DNA of 64,000 nucleotides from Arthrobacter sp. zg-Y769. Its GTDB lineage: Bacteria > Actinomycetota > Actinomycetes > Actinomycetales > Micrococcaceae. The position numbers were made by a program, and so were the translations under genes. This document shows positions 8,999-17,819 of the stretch, piece after piece; position 1 is the stretch's first letter, and each line of letters starts with the position of its first letter. The stretch covers positions 248,001-312,000 of the forward strand of contig NZ_JAJJOE010000009.1 of NCBI RefSeq assembly GCF_020907405.1, read 5' to 3'. Below the pieces are notes generated by a model, which saw only the letters and a program-made list of their open reading frames with translations, was not told the origin of the DNA and did no database searches.

Positions 8999-9904
8999 GT
9001 GGATTCGAGCAAGGTAACAAGCAGTAGGACAGGCACCATGGCAGGCACCGCAACCAACGACGCCGCAGGGCCCGGACAGATTGTCCTGGCAGCAACACCC
9101 ATCGGCAACATGGGTGACGCGACCAACCGGCTGATCGGACTGCTGGAAAGCGCCGACATTATTGCCGCGGAGGACACCCGGCGGCTGCACCGGCTGGTGA
9201 GCGCCCTGGGCATCACCACGAGTGGCCGGATCATCAGCTACCACGAGCACAACGAAGCCTCCCGCACTGCGGATCTGCTTGAGCTTGTCCGCGGCGGAGC
9301 CACTCTCCTGATGGTGACCGACGCCGGCATGCCGGCCGTGTCCGATCCCGGCTTCCGCCTGGTGGAGGCTGCAGCCGCCGAAGGGCTGACCGTCACCGCC
9401 GCCCCCGGACCGTCTGCGGTGCTGACCGCGCTGGCGCTTTCCGGCCTGCCGACGGACCGGTTCTGCTTCGAGGGCTTCCTGCCGCGGAAACCGGGGGAGC
9501 GCAGCAGCAGGCTGGCGAAGCTGGCCGGCGAGCAGCGGACCATGGTGTTCTTCGAAGCCCCGCACCGCCTGGAACCCATGCTGCGGGCATTGGATGCCGC
9601 TTTCGGCGGGGACCGGCGCGCCGCCGTCGCCCGCGAACTCACCAAGCTGCATGAACAGGTACTGCGCGGCCCCCTGCGCGAGCTGCTGGAATGGGCTGAA
9701 GCAGGAGATGTCCGCGGGGAAATTGCCGTGGTGGTGGAAGGCGCGCCGGACGCAGCACCGGAACAGGCAGCGGACCACGTGGGCGCCGTCAATTCCCTGG
9801 TGGAGCAGGGCATCCGGCTCAAGGACGCCGTTGCCGCCGTGGCCGAAGACGCCCGGATCAGCAAGCGCGAACTGTATTCCGCGGTGCTGGAAGCGCGCGG
9901 CTAG
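8999..9904 (+). CDS. rsmI: 16S rRNA (cytidine(1402)-2'-O)-methyltransferase
   Basis: A 301-residue SAM-dependent methyltransferase of the tetrapyrrole-methylase fold that 2'-O-methylates C1402 of 16S rRNA in the decoding centre. Motifs seen are L-A-A-T-P-I-G-N near residue 32, A-E-D-T-R-R at about 59-64, V-T-D-A-G-M-P-A-V-S-D-P-G (the SAM-site loop, about 106-118) and F-F-E-A-P-H-R (about 183-189). The C-terminal domain ends S-K-R-E-L-Y, as in RsmI proteins. The start is taken at GTG 8999 because of the -10 box just upstream; an ATG at 9038 would remove only a poorly conserved tail and cannot be excluded. Divergent from pmt. Confidence 0.95.
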   Translation: MDSSKVTSSRTGTMAGTATNDAAGPGQIVLAATPIGNMGDATNRLIGLLESADIIAAEDTRRLHRLVSALGITTSGRIISYHEHNEASRTADLLELVRGGATLLMVTDAGMPAVSDPGFRLVEAAAAEGLTVTAAPGPSAVLTALALSGLPTDRFCFEGFLPRKPGERSSRLAKLAGEQRTMVFFEAPHRLEPMLRALDAAFGGDRRAAVARELTKLHEQVLRGPLRELLEWAEAGDVRGEIAVVVEGAPDAAPEQAADHVGAVNSLVEQGIRLKDAVAAVAEDARISKRELYSAVLEARG

Positions 9905-10070
9905 GCTGCCCTCCGGAAATAATCCGTTTCCTGCTGGGCAGGTGCACAGCAGCTCCCGCGGCAGGCAGTGCATGGCCGCATTTACAGGAACTGCTCCGGA
10001 AGCCTACGGTGAAAGGAAACCACGGGCCTGCCGTCCGTGCTGGATCCGATGAACTCTGGAGGCATTTCCC

Positions 10071-11552
10071 ATGGGCATTCCCGCAGACCGTGAAGCCGAA
10101 CTCCTGGCACAGGTCCCCACCGGCCTGTTGATTGACGGCCAGTGGCGGGACGCCTCCGGCGGCCGCACCTTCGACGTCGAAGATCCCGCCACCGGCAAGG
10201 TGCTGCTCAGCATTGCCGACGCCTCCGCCGAAGACGGTGCGCTCGCCATGGACGCCGCGGCCGCCGCACAGGACGCCTGGGCGCGGACCGCGCCCCGGGA
10301 GCGCGGGGAAATCCTGCGCCGGGCCTTCGAACTGGTGACCGAACGCACCGAGGACTTCGCCCTGTTGATGACGCTGGAAATGGGCAAGCCGCTGGCCGAA
10401 GCCCGCGGTGAAGTGGCTTACGGCGCCGAATTCCTGCGCTGGTTCTCCGAGGAAGCCGTCCGGGTTTCCGGCCGCTACAGCACCGCGCCGGACGGGAAAT
10501 CCCGCCTGCTGGTGAACAAGAAGCCGGTGGGCCCCTGCCTGCTGATCACCCCGTGGAACTTCCCGCTGGCCATGGCTACCCGCAAAATCGCGCCGGCGGT
10601 GGCGGCGGGCTGCACCATGGTGCTCAAGCCTGCCAAGCTCACTCCGCTGACCTCCCAGCTCTTCGCCGCCGTGATGATCGAAGCGGGGCTGCCGGCCGGC
10701 GTGCTGAACGTTGTATCCACCACTTCCGCCGGCGACGTCACCGGCCCGATCCTCAAGGATTCCCGGCTGCGGAAGGTCTCCTTCACCGGGTCCACCCCGG
10801 TGGGCCAGGGCCTGATCCGCGATGCGGCCGAAAACGTCCTGCGCACCTCCATGGAGCTCGGCGGCAACGCACCCTTCATTGTTTTCGAGGACGCGGACCT
10901 GGACAAGGCCGTGGACGGCGCGATGGCCGCGAAGCTGCGGAACATGGGCGAGGCCTGCACCGCTGCCAACCGCTTCATCGTCCAGGACACGGTGGCGGAC
11001 GAGTTCGCCGGGAAGTTCGCTGCCCGCGTGGGTGCCATGACCACCGGACGCGGCACCGAGGAAGCAGCCAAGGTGGGTCCGCTGATTGACGGCAAGTCGC
11101 GGGACAAGGTGCATGCCCTCGTGAGCGAGGCGCTCGACGGCGGTGCAGTGGCCCTGGTGGGCGGGGAACCCGTGGATGGTCCGGGGTACTTCTACCGGCC
11201 CACGGTCCTGAAGAACGTTGCCCCGGATGCACGGATTTTGAAGGAGGAGATCTTCGGGCCGGTGGCACCGATCGTGACCTTCTCCACCGAAGACGAAGCG
11301 GTGGCCCTGGCCAACAACACCGAATACGGATTGGTTTCCTACGTGTTCACGAAGGACCTGAACCGCGGACTGCGGATCGGTGAAAAGCTGGAATCCGGCA
11401 TGCTGGGACTGAACGCGGGGGTGGTTTCGAACGCCGCCGCACCGTTCGGCGGCGTCAAGCAGTCCGGGCTCGGACGCGAGGGCGGCGCGGAAGGTATCGA
11501 GGAATACCTTTACACGCAGTACATCGGGATCGCCGATCCGTTTGCCGGCTAG
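10071..11552 (+). CDS. gabD: NAD(P)-dependent succinate-semialdehyde dehydrogenase
   Basis: A 493-residue aldehyde dehydrogenase that most resembles the GabD group, which oxidises succinate semialdehyde to succinate at the end of the GABA pathway. The catalytic glutamate lies in E-L-G-G-N (Glu262) and the nucleophile is Cys296 in G-E-A-C-T-A-A-N-R-F. The cofactor-binding F-T-G-S-T-P-V-G motif is at about 240-247, and the W-N-F-P segment near 162 is present. The start ATG at 10071 has the ribosome site GGAGG. No GABA transaminase gene is nearby, so the substrate assignment rests on family similarity; other short-chain aldehydes are possible. Confidence 0.88.
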   Translation: MGIPADREAELLAQVPTGLLIDGQWRDASGGRTFDVEDPATGKVLLSIADASAEDGALAMDAAAAAQDAWARTAPRERGEILRRAFELVTERTEDFALLMTLEMGKPLAEARGEVAYGAEFLRWFSEEAVRVSGRYSTAPDGKSRLLVNKKPVGPCLLITPWNFPLAMATRKIAPAVAAGCTMVLKPAKLTPLTSQLFAAVMIEAGLPAGVLNVVSTTSAGDVTGPILKDSRLRKVSFTGSTPVGQGLIRDAAENVLRTSMELGGNAPFIVFEDADLDKAVDGAMAAKLRNMGEACTAANRFIVQDTVADEFAGKFAARVGAMTTGRGTEEAAKVGPLIDGKSRDKVHALVSEALDGGAVALVGGEPVDGPGYFYRPTVLKNVAPDARILKEEIFGPVAPIVTFSTEDEAVALANNTEYGLVSYVFTKDLNRGLRIGEKLESGMLGLNAGVVSNAAAPFGGVKQSGLGREGGAEGIEEYLYTQYIGIADPFAG

Positions 11553-11570
11553 GCAGGCCGCCGGAAGGGG

Positions 11571-13919
11571 TCAGTCATGCCGGAACCGCATGGCCAGTGA
11601 CGGCGGGAGGAACCGTGCGTGCAGCTGCCGGGGAAGGCTGGCGCCGCGCCGCAGCTCCGCCTGCACGGTTTCGAGGTCACCCCACGGCGGAACCGGTGCC
11701 CGCCCGCCGCGGCGGCCCGCCCCGGCATAGGCCTCTTCCTCATAGGAGAGGCGGATGCGGGTCAGTGCTTCCTCGGCCGGCGGTGAGAACCCGGCATCAT
11801 CCGCCAGCCGGCGGGCATACGTCCGGGGCGTGTCGGCGGTCCGGCCGGGATAGCCGTAGTCGATCCCCAAGTCCGCGAGTTCGTCCCAGACCGGTGCCGC
11901 TCGGGGGCCCTCGGCGGCAGCGTTCCGCCGTCGGGCCGCACGGCGCCGCCGCATGGCCCAGGGGGTCAGGACGGCAGCGGCCGCCGCAAGCGCTCCCAGC
12001 ACCGCACCCAGCCAGGCCGTCCCGCCCGCGTCTCCGGGCTCGAGCACGGTTTCCGGTGCCAGCGGAGCCTCCTGCGGGACGGCGGGTGCCGTGGCGGGCG
12101 CGCCGGAAAGCCGTGGATCGTCGTCGTCCCGGATGTTGGCATTTGCCGGCGTCTGCTGTTGCTGGGCGTAATCCGGTACCGACCCCCGGGACGGGGTGGG
12201 TTCGAAGCGGACCCACCCCGCACCTTCGAAATACAACTCGGGCCAGGCATGGGCGTCCGTGGAATCGACCTCGAACTCGCGCAGCGGCTGGCCGTCCGGG
12301 CCGGTTCCGTCCGGCGTCCGGCCGGTGTCCTGGCCGGGGGCGTACCCGAGCGCCATTCGGCTGGGGATGCCCTCCTGCCGCGCCATCACGGCCATGGCTG
12401 CTGCGAAGTGGACGCAGTAGCCGGCTTTGCGTTCGAGGAATTCGGACAGGACCGAAATGCCGTTCCCGTCATAACCGCCCTCCACCGGAGCCTGGAGCGA
12501 ATAGGAGAACTGCGGGCCGCGCAGATAACCCTGGATCGCCATGGCCTTGGCATAGGGGGTGGCAGCATCCTCGACAGCTTCCGCCGTTGCGTCCCGGATG
12601 TTCTCGGGGAGGTCTGCGGGCAGGTCCGTGAACACGGCGTCCACGCTTGTGCTGCCGGCTTCCGGAAGGGCCGCCAGCTGCTCCGGAGTGAACTCTCCGG
12701 CAACACTCAGGACCTGGTAATCCTGCCTTGAAGCACCGTCGGAATCTTCGTTCAGCACCGTCATCGTTTTGGGATCCCAGGACCAGTTGCCGTCGGCACC
12801 GGCGACGCCCAGCGGGTAATAGGGGGCCAACAGCCAGGGACTGGAATAGGTGTCCGAACTGATCCGGGTCACCACCTGCGCACCCTGGCGCCCCTCCGGC
12901 GACGCAGAGGCTCCCCGTGTCATCGATGCCACGCCTTCCCGGCGTTCATCCGCGCGCAGGTCCGGAGCCCACCGGCTTCCGGAAAAATCCTCCAGCGTGG
13001 TGGAGCGCAGATATACCGGCTCCTCCGAGGAGGTTGCATAGGTGATCCGGCCTGCGGACTGGGGCTGGCGGAGATCGTTGCCCAGGGTGACTACCGGGTT
13101 GAGTCCGGTGCTGCCGGAGAAGAAATTGAACTTTGTCCCTTCCGGGAAGGCACCGCCGTTGAAGCCCGGAAGGACGGCAGGCAGCAGCAGCGCCAGTGCG
13201 AGGGCCGATGCCGAGACAGCGGTTCCCCGCGCCGCCCAGGTCCGCGGAATCCGGGTTCCGGGACCGAGCTGTTCGCGGCGGGCGCCGGCCGCGAGCAGCA
13301 GCAGGTACCCGGCGGCCGCAAGGAGGAAGTACCCCGCTCCCAGGCTCTCGGGCTTCAGCACCGCGGGGATCATCAGGACCGCGAACAGGCCCAGCCCGGC
13401 CGTCGCCGGCATCCGCAGCGTGGCCGCCAGGGTATCCGTCAGTACGGCTACCAGCCCGATGCCCGCGCAGCACAGGAACAGGATGCCGGGCAGCGGCTGC
13501 ACGGGGGTGACTTCGGTGAGGACCACGGTCCGCGCCTCGGCCAAAAGCGCGTCGGCGCGGGCGAGGGTTCCCGGGCCGGGCAGGAAACCCAGGATTGATG
13601 CCGATGAGGCGAAAAGCCAGGTGAGCGTGCAGGCCAGGACGGCCATGCCTGCTACCGGAACCAGCGACTGCGGTACCCTCAGCCGCCGCGCACCGGCAGT
13701 GGCCGCCAGCGGGACGAGGACGGTGAAGAACAGCGGCGGCAGCCAGGACCAGCCTTCAATGACGCCGTGCACACTGAGCGCACACAGGAGTACGGCCAAC
13801 GCGCCAGCCGCGGCTACCCCGATGTTGGCCGTCTCGCGGCCGTCCGGGGAACCAGGTCCGGGCCCCTGCTGCCGACCGGGAACCGGCACGGCCTCGGGGC
13901 GGGTAAGCAGGGCGCTCAT
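11571..13919 (-). CDS. TgpA-like membrane transglutaminase (DUF3488-transglutaminase-DUF4129)
   Basis: A 782-residue protein. The N-terminal third has about six hydrophobic helices (DUF3488). A large extracytoplasmic part carries the transglutaminase core: nucleophile Cys502 in A-G-Y-C-V-H-F, His557 in D-A-H-A-W-P-E-L, and F-E-P-T-P about 15 residues later. The usual third catalytic residue in this last motif is Asp, and Glu occupies the position here. A further helix (about 655-675) precedes a cytosolic DUF4129-like C-terminus. It is the last gene of the moxR-DUF58-tgpA operon and overlaps the DUF58 frame by 4 bp (ATGA). The family is thought to act at the cell envelope; the substrate is unknown. 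Confidence 0.9.
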   Translation of the reverse strand: MSALLTRPEAVPVPGRQQGPGPGSPDGRETANIGVAAAGALAVLLCALSVHGVIEGWSWLPPLFFTVLVPLAATAGARRLRVPQSLVPVAGMAVLACTLTWLFASSASILGFLPGPGTLARADALLAEARTVVLTEVTPVQPLPGILFLCCAGIGLVAVLTDTLAATLRMPATAGLGLFAVLMIPAVLKPESLGAGYFLLAAAGYLLLLAAGARREQLGPGTRIPRTWAARGTAVSASALALALLLPAVLPGFNGGAFPEGTKFNFFSGSTGLNPVVTLGNDLRQPQSAGRITYATSSEEPVYLRSTTLEDFSGSRWAPDLRADERREGVASMTRGASASPEGRQGAQVVTRISSDTYSSPWLLAPYYPLGVAGADGNWSWDPKTMTVLNEDSDGASRQDYQVLSVAGEFTPEQLAALPEAGSTSVDAVFTDLPADLPENIRDATAEAVEDAATPYAKAMAIQGYLRGPQFSYSLQAPVEGGYDGNGISVLSEFLERKAGYCVHFAAAMAVMARQEGIPSRMALGYAPGQDTGRTPDGTGPDGQPLREFEVDSTDAHAWPELYFEGAGWVRFEPTPSRGSVPDYAQQQQTPANANIRDDDDPRLSGAPATAPAVPQEAPLAPETVLEPGDAGGTAWLGAVLGALAAAAAVLTPWAMRRRRAARRRNAAAEGPRAAPVWDELADLGIDYGYPGRTADTPRTYARRLADDAGFSPPAEEALTRIRLSYEEEAYAGAGRRGGRAPVPPWGDLETVQAELRRGASLPRQLHARFLPPSLAMRFRHD

Positions 13920-15259
13920 ACCCGCTCACCGCCGGCGCGCACGCCCGGCCGGTCCTGGTCAAGGAGCGACCAGGCCGTCGTCACCGGAGTTGCCGGGGTT
14001 ACTGCCGCGGCACTCCACCCTGCGTCCCGCAGGATTTTCAGTACCGGACGCAGGTCGGCCGGCCGGTCGGTGACCAGCAGCGCCAGCGGCTGGCGCGCAT
14101 ACCGTGCTGCCGGGGCCAGGGCCTGCGCCTGTGCAGTGCTGATCCGTCCTGCAACGACGAGCAGGGGGCCGGGTGCCTGGCCGGATCCGTCCAACGCGGC
14201 GAAGGGGACCAGCGGTTCGGTGCCCCGGGGTTGCCCGGCCGCCGGCGTGGCAGCAGGCTCCAGCCCCAGGGCGGCCAGTCCTTCCGCGAGGTTCTGCACC
14301 CCGTCCGACCCGCGGAAGCCGGTTTCGCCGCCGTCGACGGCCGACGGTGAACGGGCCAGCCCGGGCCGGGAAAGTTCATCGGTGAAGCGCACGCCGTAAC
14401 CGGACTCTGAGAAGAAAACGGCACAGGAAACAACAGCCGAAACAGCCCACTCGAAAGTTTCCGAGGTCAGCAGGTCACCGTCATCGGGCCTCAGCGATCC
14501 GTCAGCGTAGGAGGGCAGACGCTGGTCCAGCACGATGGAAGCGGTGGGGGCGGTCACCGGTTCTTCCTGCCGGACCATCAGCTCACCGTGCCTGGCCGTA
14601 GCTGCCCAGTGCACGCGGCGCATGGGATCTCCATGGCGGTATTCCCGGGTGGAAGCATCATCTTCGCTGGGTATGCCGCGGCGGCTGCTCGGCGCCGTGC
14701 CGTCGGTGCCCGGCGCCCCGAACAACGACGACGGCGGAAGCTCAAGCGGCGCCGGTGCCACCGCCAGCCGGTCGGTTCCGCCGAGTGTGTGCACTGCCTT
14801 GGCCAGGCCCAGGGGGTCCAGGAACTCGGCGGTGACCGGTCCGATGCTGTAGAGGCCGCGCCGGCTCGACCGCAGGCGGTACTCGTAGGTGCTGGGTCCG
14901 CTGCCCGCCGCGTTGCCGGACGGGAACCGGAAAACCGGGCTCGGTCCGAAACGGAACGGGAGCCCCTCCCGCATGAGGGCTCCGGACACGGGCGTGCCGC
15001 GGCTGAGCACCCGCAGGGACACCGTGGCGGCGGTGCCCGTTTCCACCAGCGGGGGAGCGAAGCTCCGTTCGACCTCGAACCCGGGTTTGAAGAGGCGAAG
15101 CAGCGCTGCGGCCAGGAGCGGCAGGCCGGTCAGGAGGACTGCGAGGGCCAGCAGGTCCCGGCGTCCCAGGGTAGCCGCAGCGGCGAACGCCGCCACCCCG
15201 GCACAGAGCAGTCCCCAGCCGCGCGGGGTGAAAATCCTCGTGACGGAGGAAGCATCCAT
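13916..15259 (-). CDS. DUF58 domain protein
   Basis: A 447-residue protein with two N-terminal hydrophobic helices (about 12-28 and 33-52), then a beta-rich region and the DUF58 core. The DUF58 signature is R-E-Y-R-H-G-D-P-M-R-R-V-H-W-A-A-T-A-R (about residues 206-224), followed by a von Willebrand A-like region containing I-V-L-D-Q-R-L. It is the middle gene of the MoxR operon: 44 bp after the MoxR gene and overlapping the transglutaminase gene by 4 bp. MoxR ATPases are believed to act as chaperones for partners bearing VWA-like domains, and this protein is the probable partner here. Its precise job is unknown. Confidence 0.9.
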   Translation of the reverse strand: MDASSVTRIFTPRGWGLLCAGVAAFAAAATLGRRDLLALAVLLTGLPLLAAALLRLFKPGFEVERSFAPPLVETGTAATVSLRVLSRGTPVSGALMREGLPFRFGPSPVFRFPSGNAAGSGPSTYEYRLRSSRRGLYSIGPVTAEFLDPLGLAKAVHTLGGTDRLAVAPAPLELPPSSLFGAPGTDGTAPSSRRGIPSEDDASTREYRHGDPMRRVHWAATARHGELMVRQEEPVTAPTASIVLDQRLPSYADGSLRPDDGDLLTSETFEWAVSAVVSCAVFFSESGYGVRFTDELSRPGLARSPSAVDGGETGFRGSDGVQNLAEGLAALGLEPAATPAAGQPRGTEPLVPFAALDGSGQAPGPLLVVAGRISTAQAQALAPAARYARQPLALLVTDRPADLRPVLKILRDAGWSAAAVTPATPVTTAWSLLDQDRPGVRAGGERV

Positions 15260-15303
15260 GGGAGCCTTTCGCTCGGCGGTACGGCGGAAACTGTCAGTGG
15301 AAC

Positions 15304-16368
15304 CTAGCGGCGCAGGCGCTCCGGTACGCCGGCCGAGCGGGGAACCGGTACGGCTGCAATGACGGAAGCAATAACATCTGAGGCGGTGGTTCCGGCCACT
15401 GCTGCCTTGCGCTGCAGCAGGAGGCGGTGGGCGAGGACAGCATCCGCCAGCCCCGTGACGTCGTCGGGCAGTACAAAATCCCGGCCTTCAAGTGCCGCGT
15501 AGGCCTTGGCCGCCCGGAGGAGCTGCAGCAGGGACCGGGGGCTGGCGCCCAGGCGGAGGTCGGGGTGTTCCCGGGTGGCCCGGCCGAGGGAGACCGTGTA
15601 CTCCTTGACGGCGTCGGAAACGTAGATGTCGCGGACCCGGGCGATCATGGCGGAAGCCTCGCGTATCCCTACGACCGGTGTGATGCTTTCCAGGGGGGAG
15701 CCGGACTGATGGTTCTCCAGCATTTCCACTTCGGACCGGGCATCCGGGTAGCCAAGGGAAAGCCGGGCCATGAACCTGTCCCGCTGGGCTTCCGGCAGGG
15801 GATAGGTCCCCTCCATTTCGATGGGGTTCTGCGTGGCCACCACAATGAAGGGTGCCGAAAGCCGGTGCGTCCCGCCGTCGACGGTCACCTGGTGTTCCTC
15901 CATGCACTCCAGCAGCGCGGACTGGGTCTTGGCGGAGGCCCGGTTGATTTCATCGGCGATCACCACGTTGGCGAAGACCGGACCCTGCCGGAATTCGAAC
16001 CGGTGGCTGTCCTGGTTGTAGATGGAGACCCCGGTGACGTCCGAGGGAAGCAGATCCGGGGTGAACTGGATGCGGCTGACGGTGCAGTCAATGGTCCGGG
16101 CCAGCGTCTTCGCGAGCATCGTCTTGCCGACCCCGGGAACATCCTCGAGCAGCACATGCCCCTCGGCAAGCAGGACCGTAAGCACCAGCCTGGCTGCGTC
16201 CTCCTTCCCGTCAATCACCGTATTCACGGCGGCGAGAATCCCTTCTGCCGCTGTCTGGAAGGCCTCGGCGTCGACGGGCGCCAGAGAGGACTTGAGTGCA
16301 GTAGCCGTTTTCCGGGAAGGGAAACCGTTGAGGGACGCTGCGGCGGCAGGGGGGATCGGAGCGTCCAT
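15304..16368 (-). CDS. MoxR family AAA+ ATPase
   Basis: A cytosolic AAA+ ATPase of about 354 residues. Walker A is in L-E-D-V-P-G-V-G-K-T, Walker B in V-V-I-A-D-E-I-N-R-A, and sensor-1 in V-V-A-T-Q-N-P-I-E. The E-G-T-Y-P-L-P-E-A-Q-R-D-R-F segment is the MoxR hallmark. The start ATG at 16368 has a GGAAGG site 6-7 bases upstream; the frame remains open to 16494 but that extension is not MoxR-like. It heads the operon moxR-DUF58-tgpA. MoxR proteins are thought to mature or remodel cell-envelope complexes. Confidence 0.95.
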   Translation of the reverse strand: MDAPIPPAAAASLNGFPSRKTATALKSSLAPVDAEAFQTAAEGILAAVNTVIDGKEDAARLVLTVLLAEGHVLLEDVPGVGKTMLAKTLARTIDCTVSRIQFTPDLLPSDVTGVSIYNQDSHRFEFRQGPVFANVVIADEINRASAKTQSALLECMEEHQVTVDGGTHRLSAPFIVVATQNPIEMEGTYPLPEAQRDRFMARLSLGYPDARSEVEMLENHQSGSPLESITPVVGIREASAMIARVRDIYVSDAVKEYTVSLGRATREHPDLRLGASPRSLLQLLRAAKAYAALEGRDFVLPDDVTGLADAVLAHRLLLQRKAAVAGTTASDVIASVIAAVPVPRSAGVPERLRR

Positions 16369-16573
16369 GGACACCTTCCATACTCGGCGGTTACAGGTGC
16401 GCCCCTGGTCCCGCCTGTGGTGACGCTGCAGGCCGGGTTGATCCAACAGCAATCGGGCCATGACGGGATCGGACCAACGGCAGGACAGGACCAACGGCGG
16501 TATAGGACCCGGTACCGGGAGCTCAAACAGCAGTTTGTCTGTTCAGGCTACTAGCTCACCTAGGCTTAAGAAC

Positions 16574-17509
16574 ATGATTATTCGAAGTGGATTTGTCCCG
16601 GGAAGCACACCGGCGGCTTACCTCCCGCCGGCCGAAGACGCCGGAACCGTCCGGCACAAGGGCAAAGGGTATCCGCCGGCACCCGAGCCGCTGCCCGTGC
16701 CCGTTATGGATAACCACACGCATTTCGATTTCCCGGCCGGGGAGAGTGCCGGCGACTTTACGGTTGCCCTGACCGCTGCCCTCGATGCGGCGGAGGCGGC
16801 AGGTGTCCAGGGAGCCGTCCAGGTCGGTACCGATCTCGAGTCTTCCCGCTTCACCGCGGCCGCCGTCGACGCCGATCCGCGCCTGCTCGGCGCGGTGGCC
16901 ATCCATCCGAACGACGCCCCGGTGCTCGCCGCGGAGGGCACGTTGGAGGATGCACTCGCCGAGATCGAGGCGCTCGCCGCCCATCCGCGCATACGGGCCG
17001 TCGGGGAAACCGGGCTCGACTACTTCCGGACCGGGGAAGACGGCCGGGAACAGCAGCACTATTCCTTCCGCCGGCACATTGACATTGCCAAGCGCCTTGG
17101 CCTGGCACTGCAGATCCACGACCGCGACGCCCACGACGACGTCGTCCGCCTCCTGAAGGAAGAGGGGGCGCCCGGGACGGTGGTGTTCCACTGCTTCTCG
17201 GGGGACCGCGAACTGGCACGCATCTGTAATGAGAACGGCTGGTATATGTCTTTCTCCGGAACCGTGACGTTCAAGAACTCGCACAATCTCCACGAGGCGC
17301 TCGCGGTTGCGGAGCGGGATCTGCTCCTTGTTGAAACAGACGCCCCGTTCCTCACGCCACACCCGCACCGGGGCCGCCCCAACGCCAGCTATATGGTGCC
17401 CTATACGGTGCGTTCCATGGCTGACCGCACGGGCATTGACCTGTCGGAACTGGGTGCGGGCCTGGCTGCGAACACGCTTCGGGCGTACGGTTCCTGGACC
17501 CGGGAATAG
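16574..17509 (+). CDS. tatD: TatD family metal-dependent hydrolase
   Basis: A 311-residue TatD-type amidohydrolase-fold protein, probably a cytosolic Mg2+-dependent DNase/3'-5' exonuclease. Metal ligands are visible at H48-T-H50 (in M-D-N-H-T-H-F-D-F), the glutamate in V-G-E-T-G-L-D, the histidine in Q-I-H-D-R-D, V-F-H-C-F-S-G-D and the aspartate in L-V-E-T-D-A-P-F-L-T-P. The start is taken at ATG 16574; the frame is open upstream to 16460 but that part is Gln/Arg/Ser-rich with no family similarity. In many actinobacteria tatD precedes rpf and rsmA, as it does here. Confidence 0.93.
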   Translation: MIIRSGFVPGSTPAAYLPPAEDAGTVRHKGKGYPPAPEPLPVPVMDNHTHFDFPAGESAGDFTVALTAALDAAEAAGVQGAVQVGTDLESSRFTAAAVDADPRLLGAVAIHPNDAPVLAAEGTLEDALAEIEALAAHPRIRAVGETGLDYFRTGEDGREQQHYSFRRHIDIAKRLGLALQIHDRDAHDDVVRLLKEEGAPGTVVFHCFSGDRELARICNENGWYMSFSGTVTFKNSHNLHEALAVAERDLLLVETDAPFLTPHPHRGRPNASYMVPYTVRSMADRTGIDLSELGAGLAANTLRAYGSWTRE

Positions 17510-17819
17510 GAGCGGGAGCTGGTACTGCGGGTATCCGTGCAGGACCCGGTGCCGCCGTGCGGGCGCCCCCGCCCGCGGAGAGCCTGTTTGCCCTTACATC
17601 ACGGTTCGGTTACGGTAGGGAACAATTAGCCGGGGTCGGGGAAGGCATCCGGACTATCACTTCATATTCAATTGGATATTTCAGTGGCTATATTTTCTGA
17701 ATATTCAATGGACATTTTGCGGGGCCACGCTGCTTTTACGGAGTGCGGACCTGTGAAACCGTGTCGGCAGGCGTCACCTGCTGCTGGCCCGGCGTGTTCC
17801 GCCAAGCCTGTGCCTGGCC
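17510..17819 (+). promoter_or_regulatory. AT-rich rpf leader with direct repeats
   Basis: The 310-bp gap before rpf holds no convincing gene. A sharply AT-rich island (about 17655-17720) carries two near-identical 17-18 nt direct repeats, ATATTCAATTGGATATTT (17664-17681) and ATATTCAATGGACATTT (17701-17717), with starts 37 bp apart. Just upstream is GGTTCGGTTACGGTAGGGAA (17602-17621). The repeats look like operator sites. I looked for the conserved blocks of a c-di-AMP riboswitch, known upstream of some actinobacterial rpf genes, and could not make a case for one. Confidence 0.4.

Noticed and set aside
16374-16494. Upstream extension of the MoxR gene
   Set aside because: Composition unlike MoxR; ATG 16368 has a good ribosome site.
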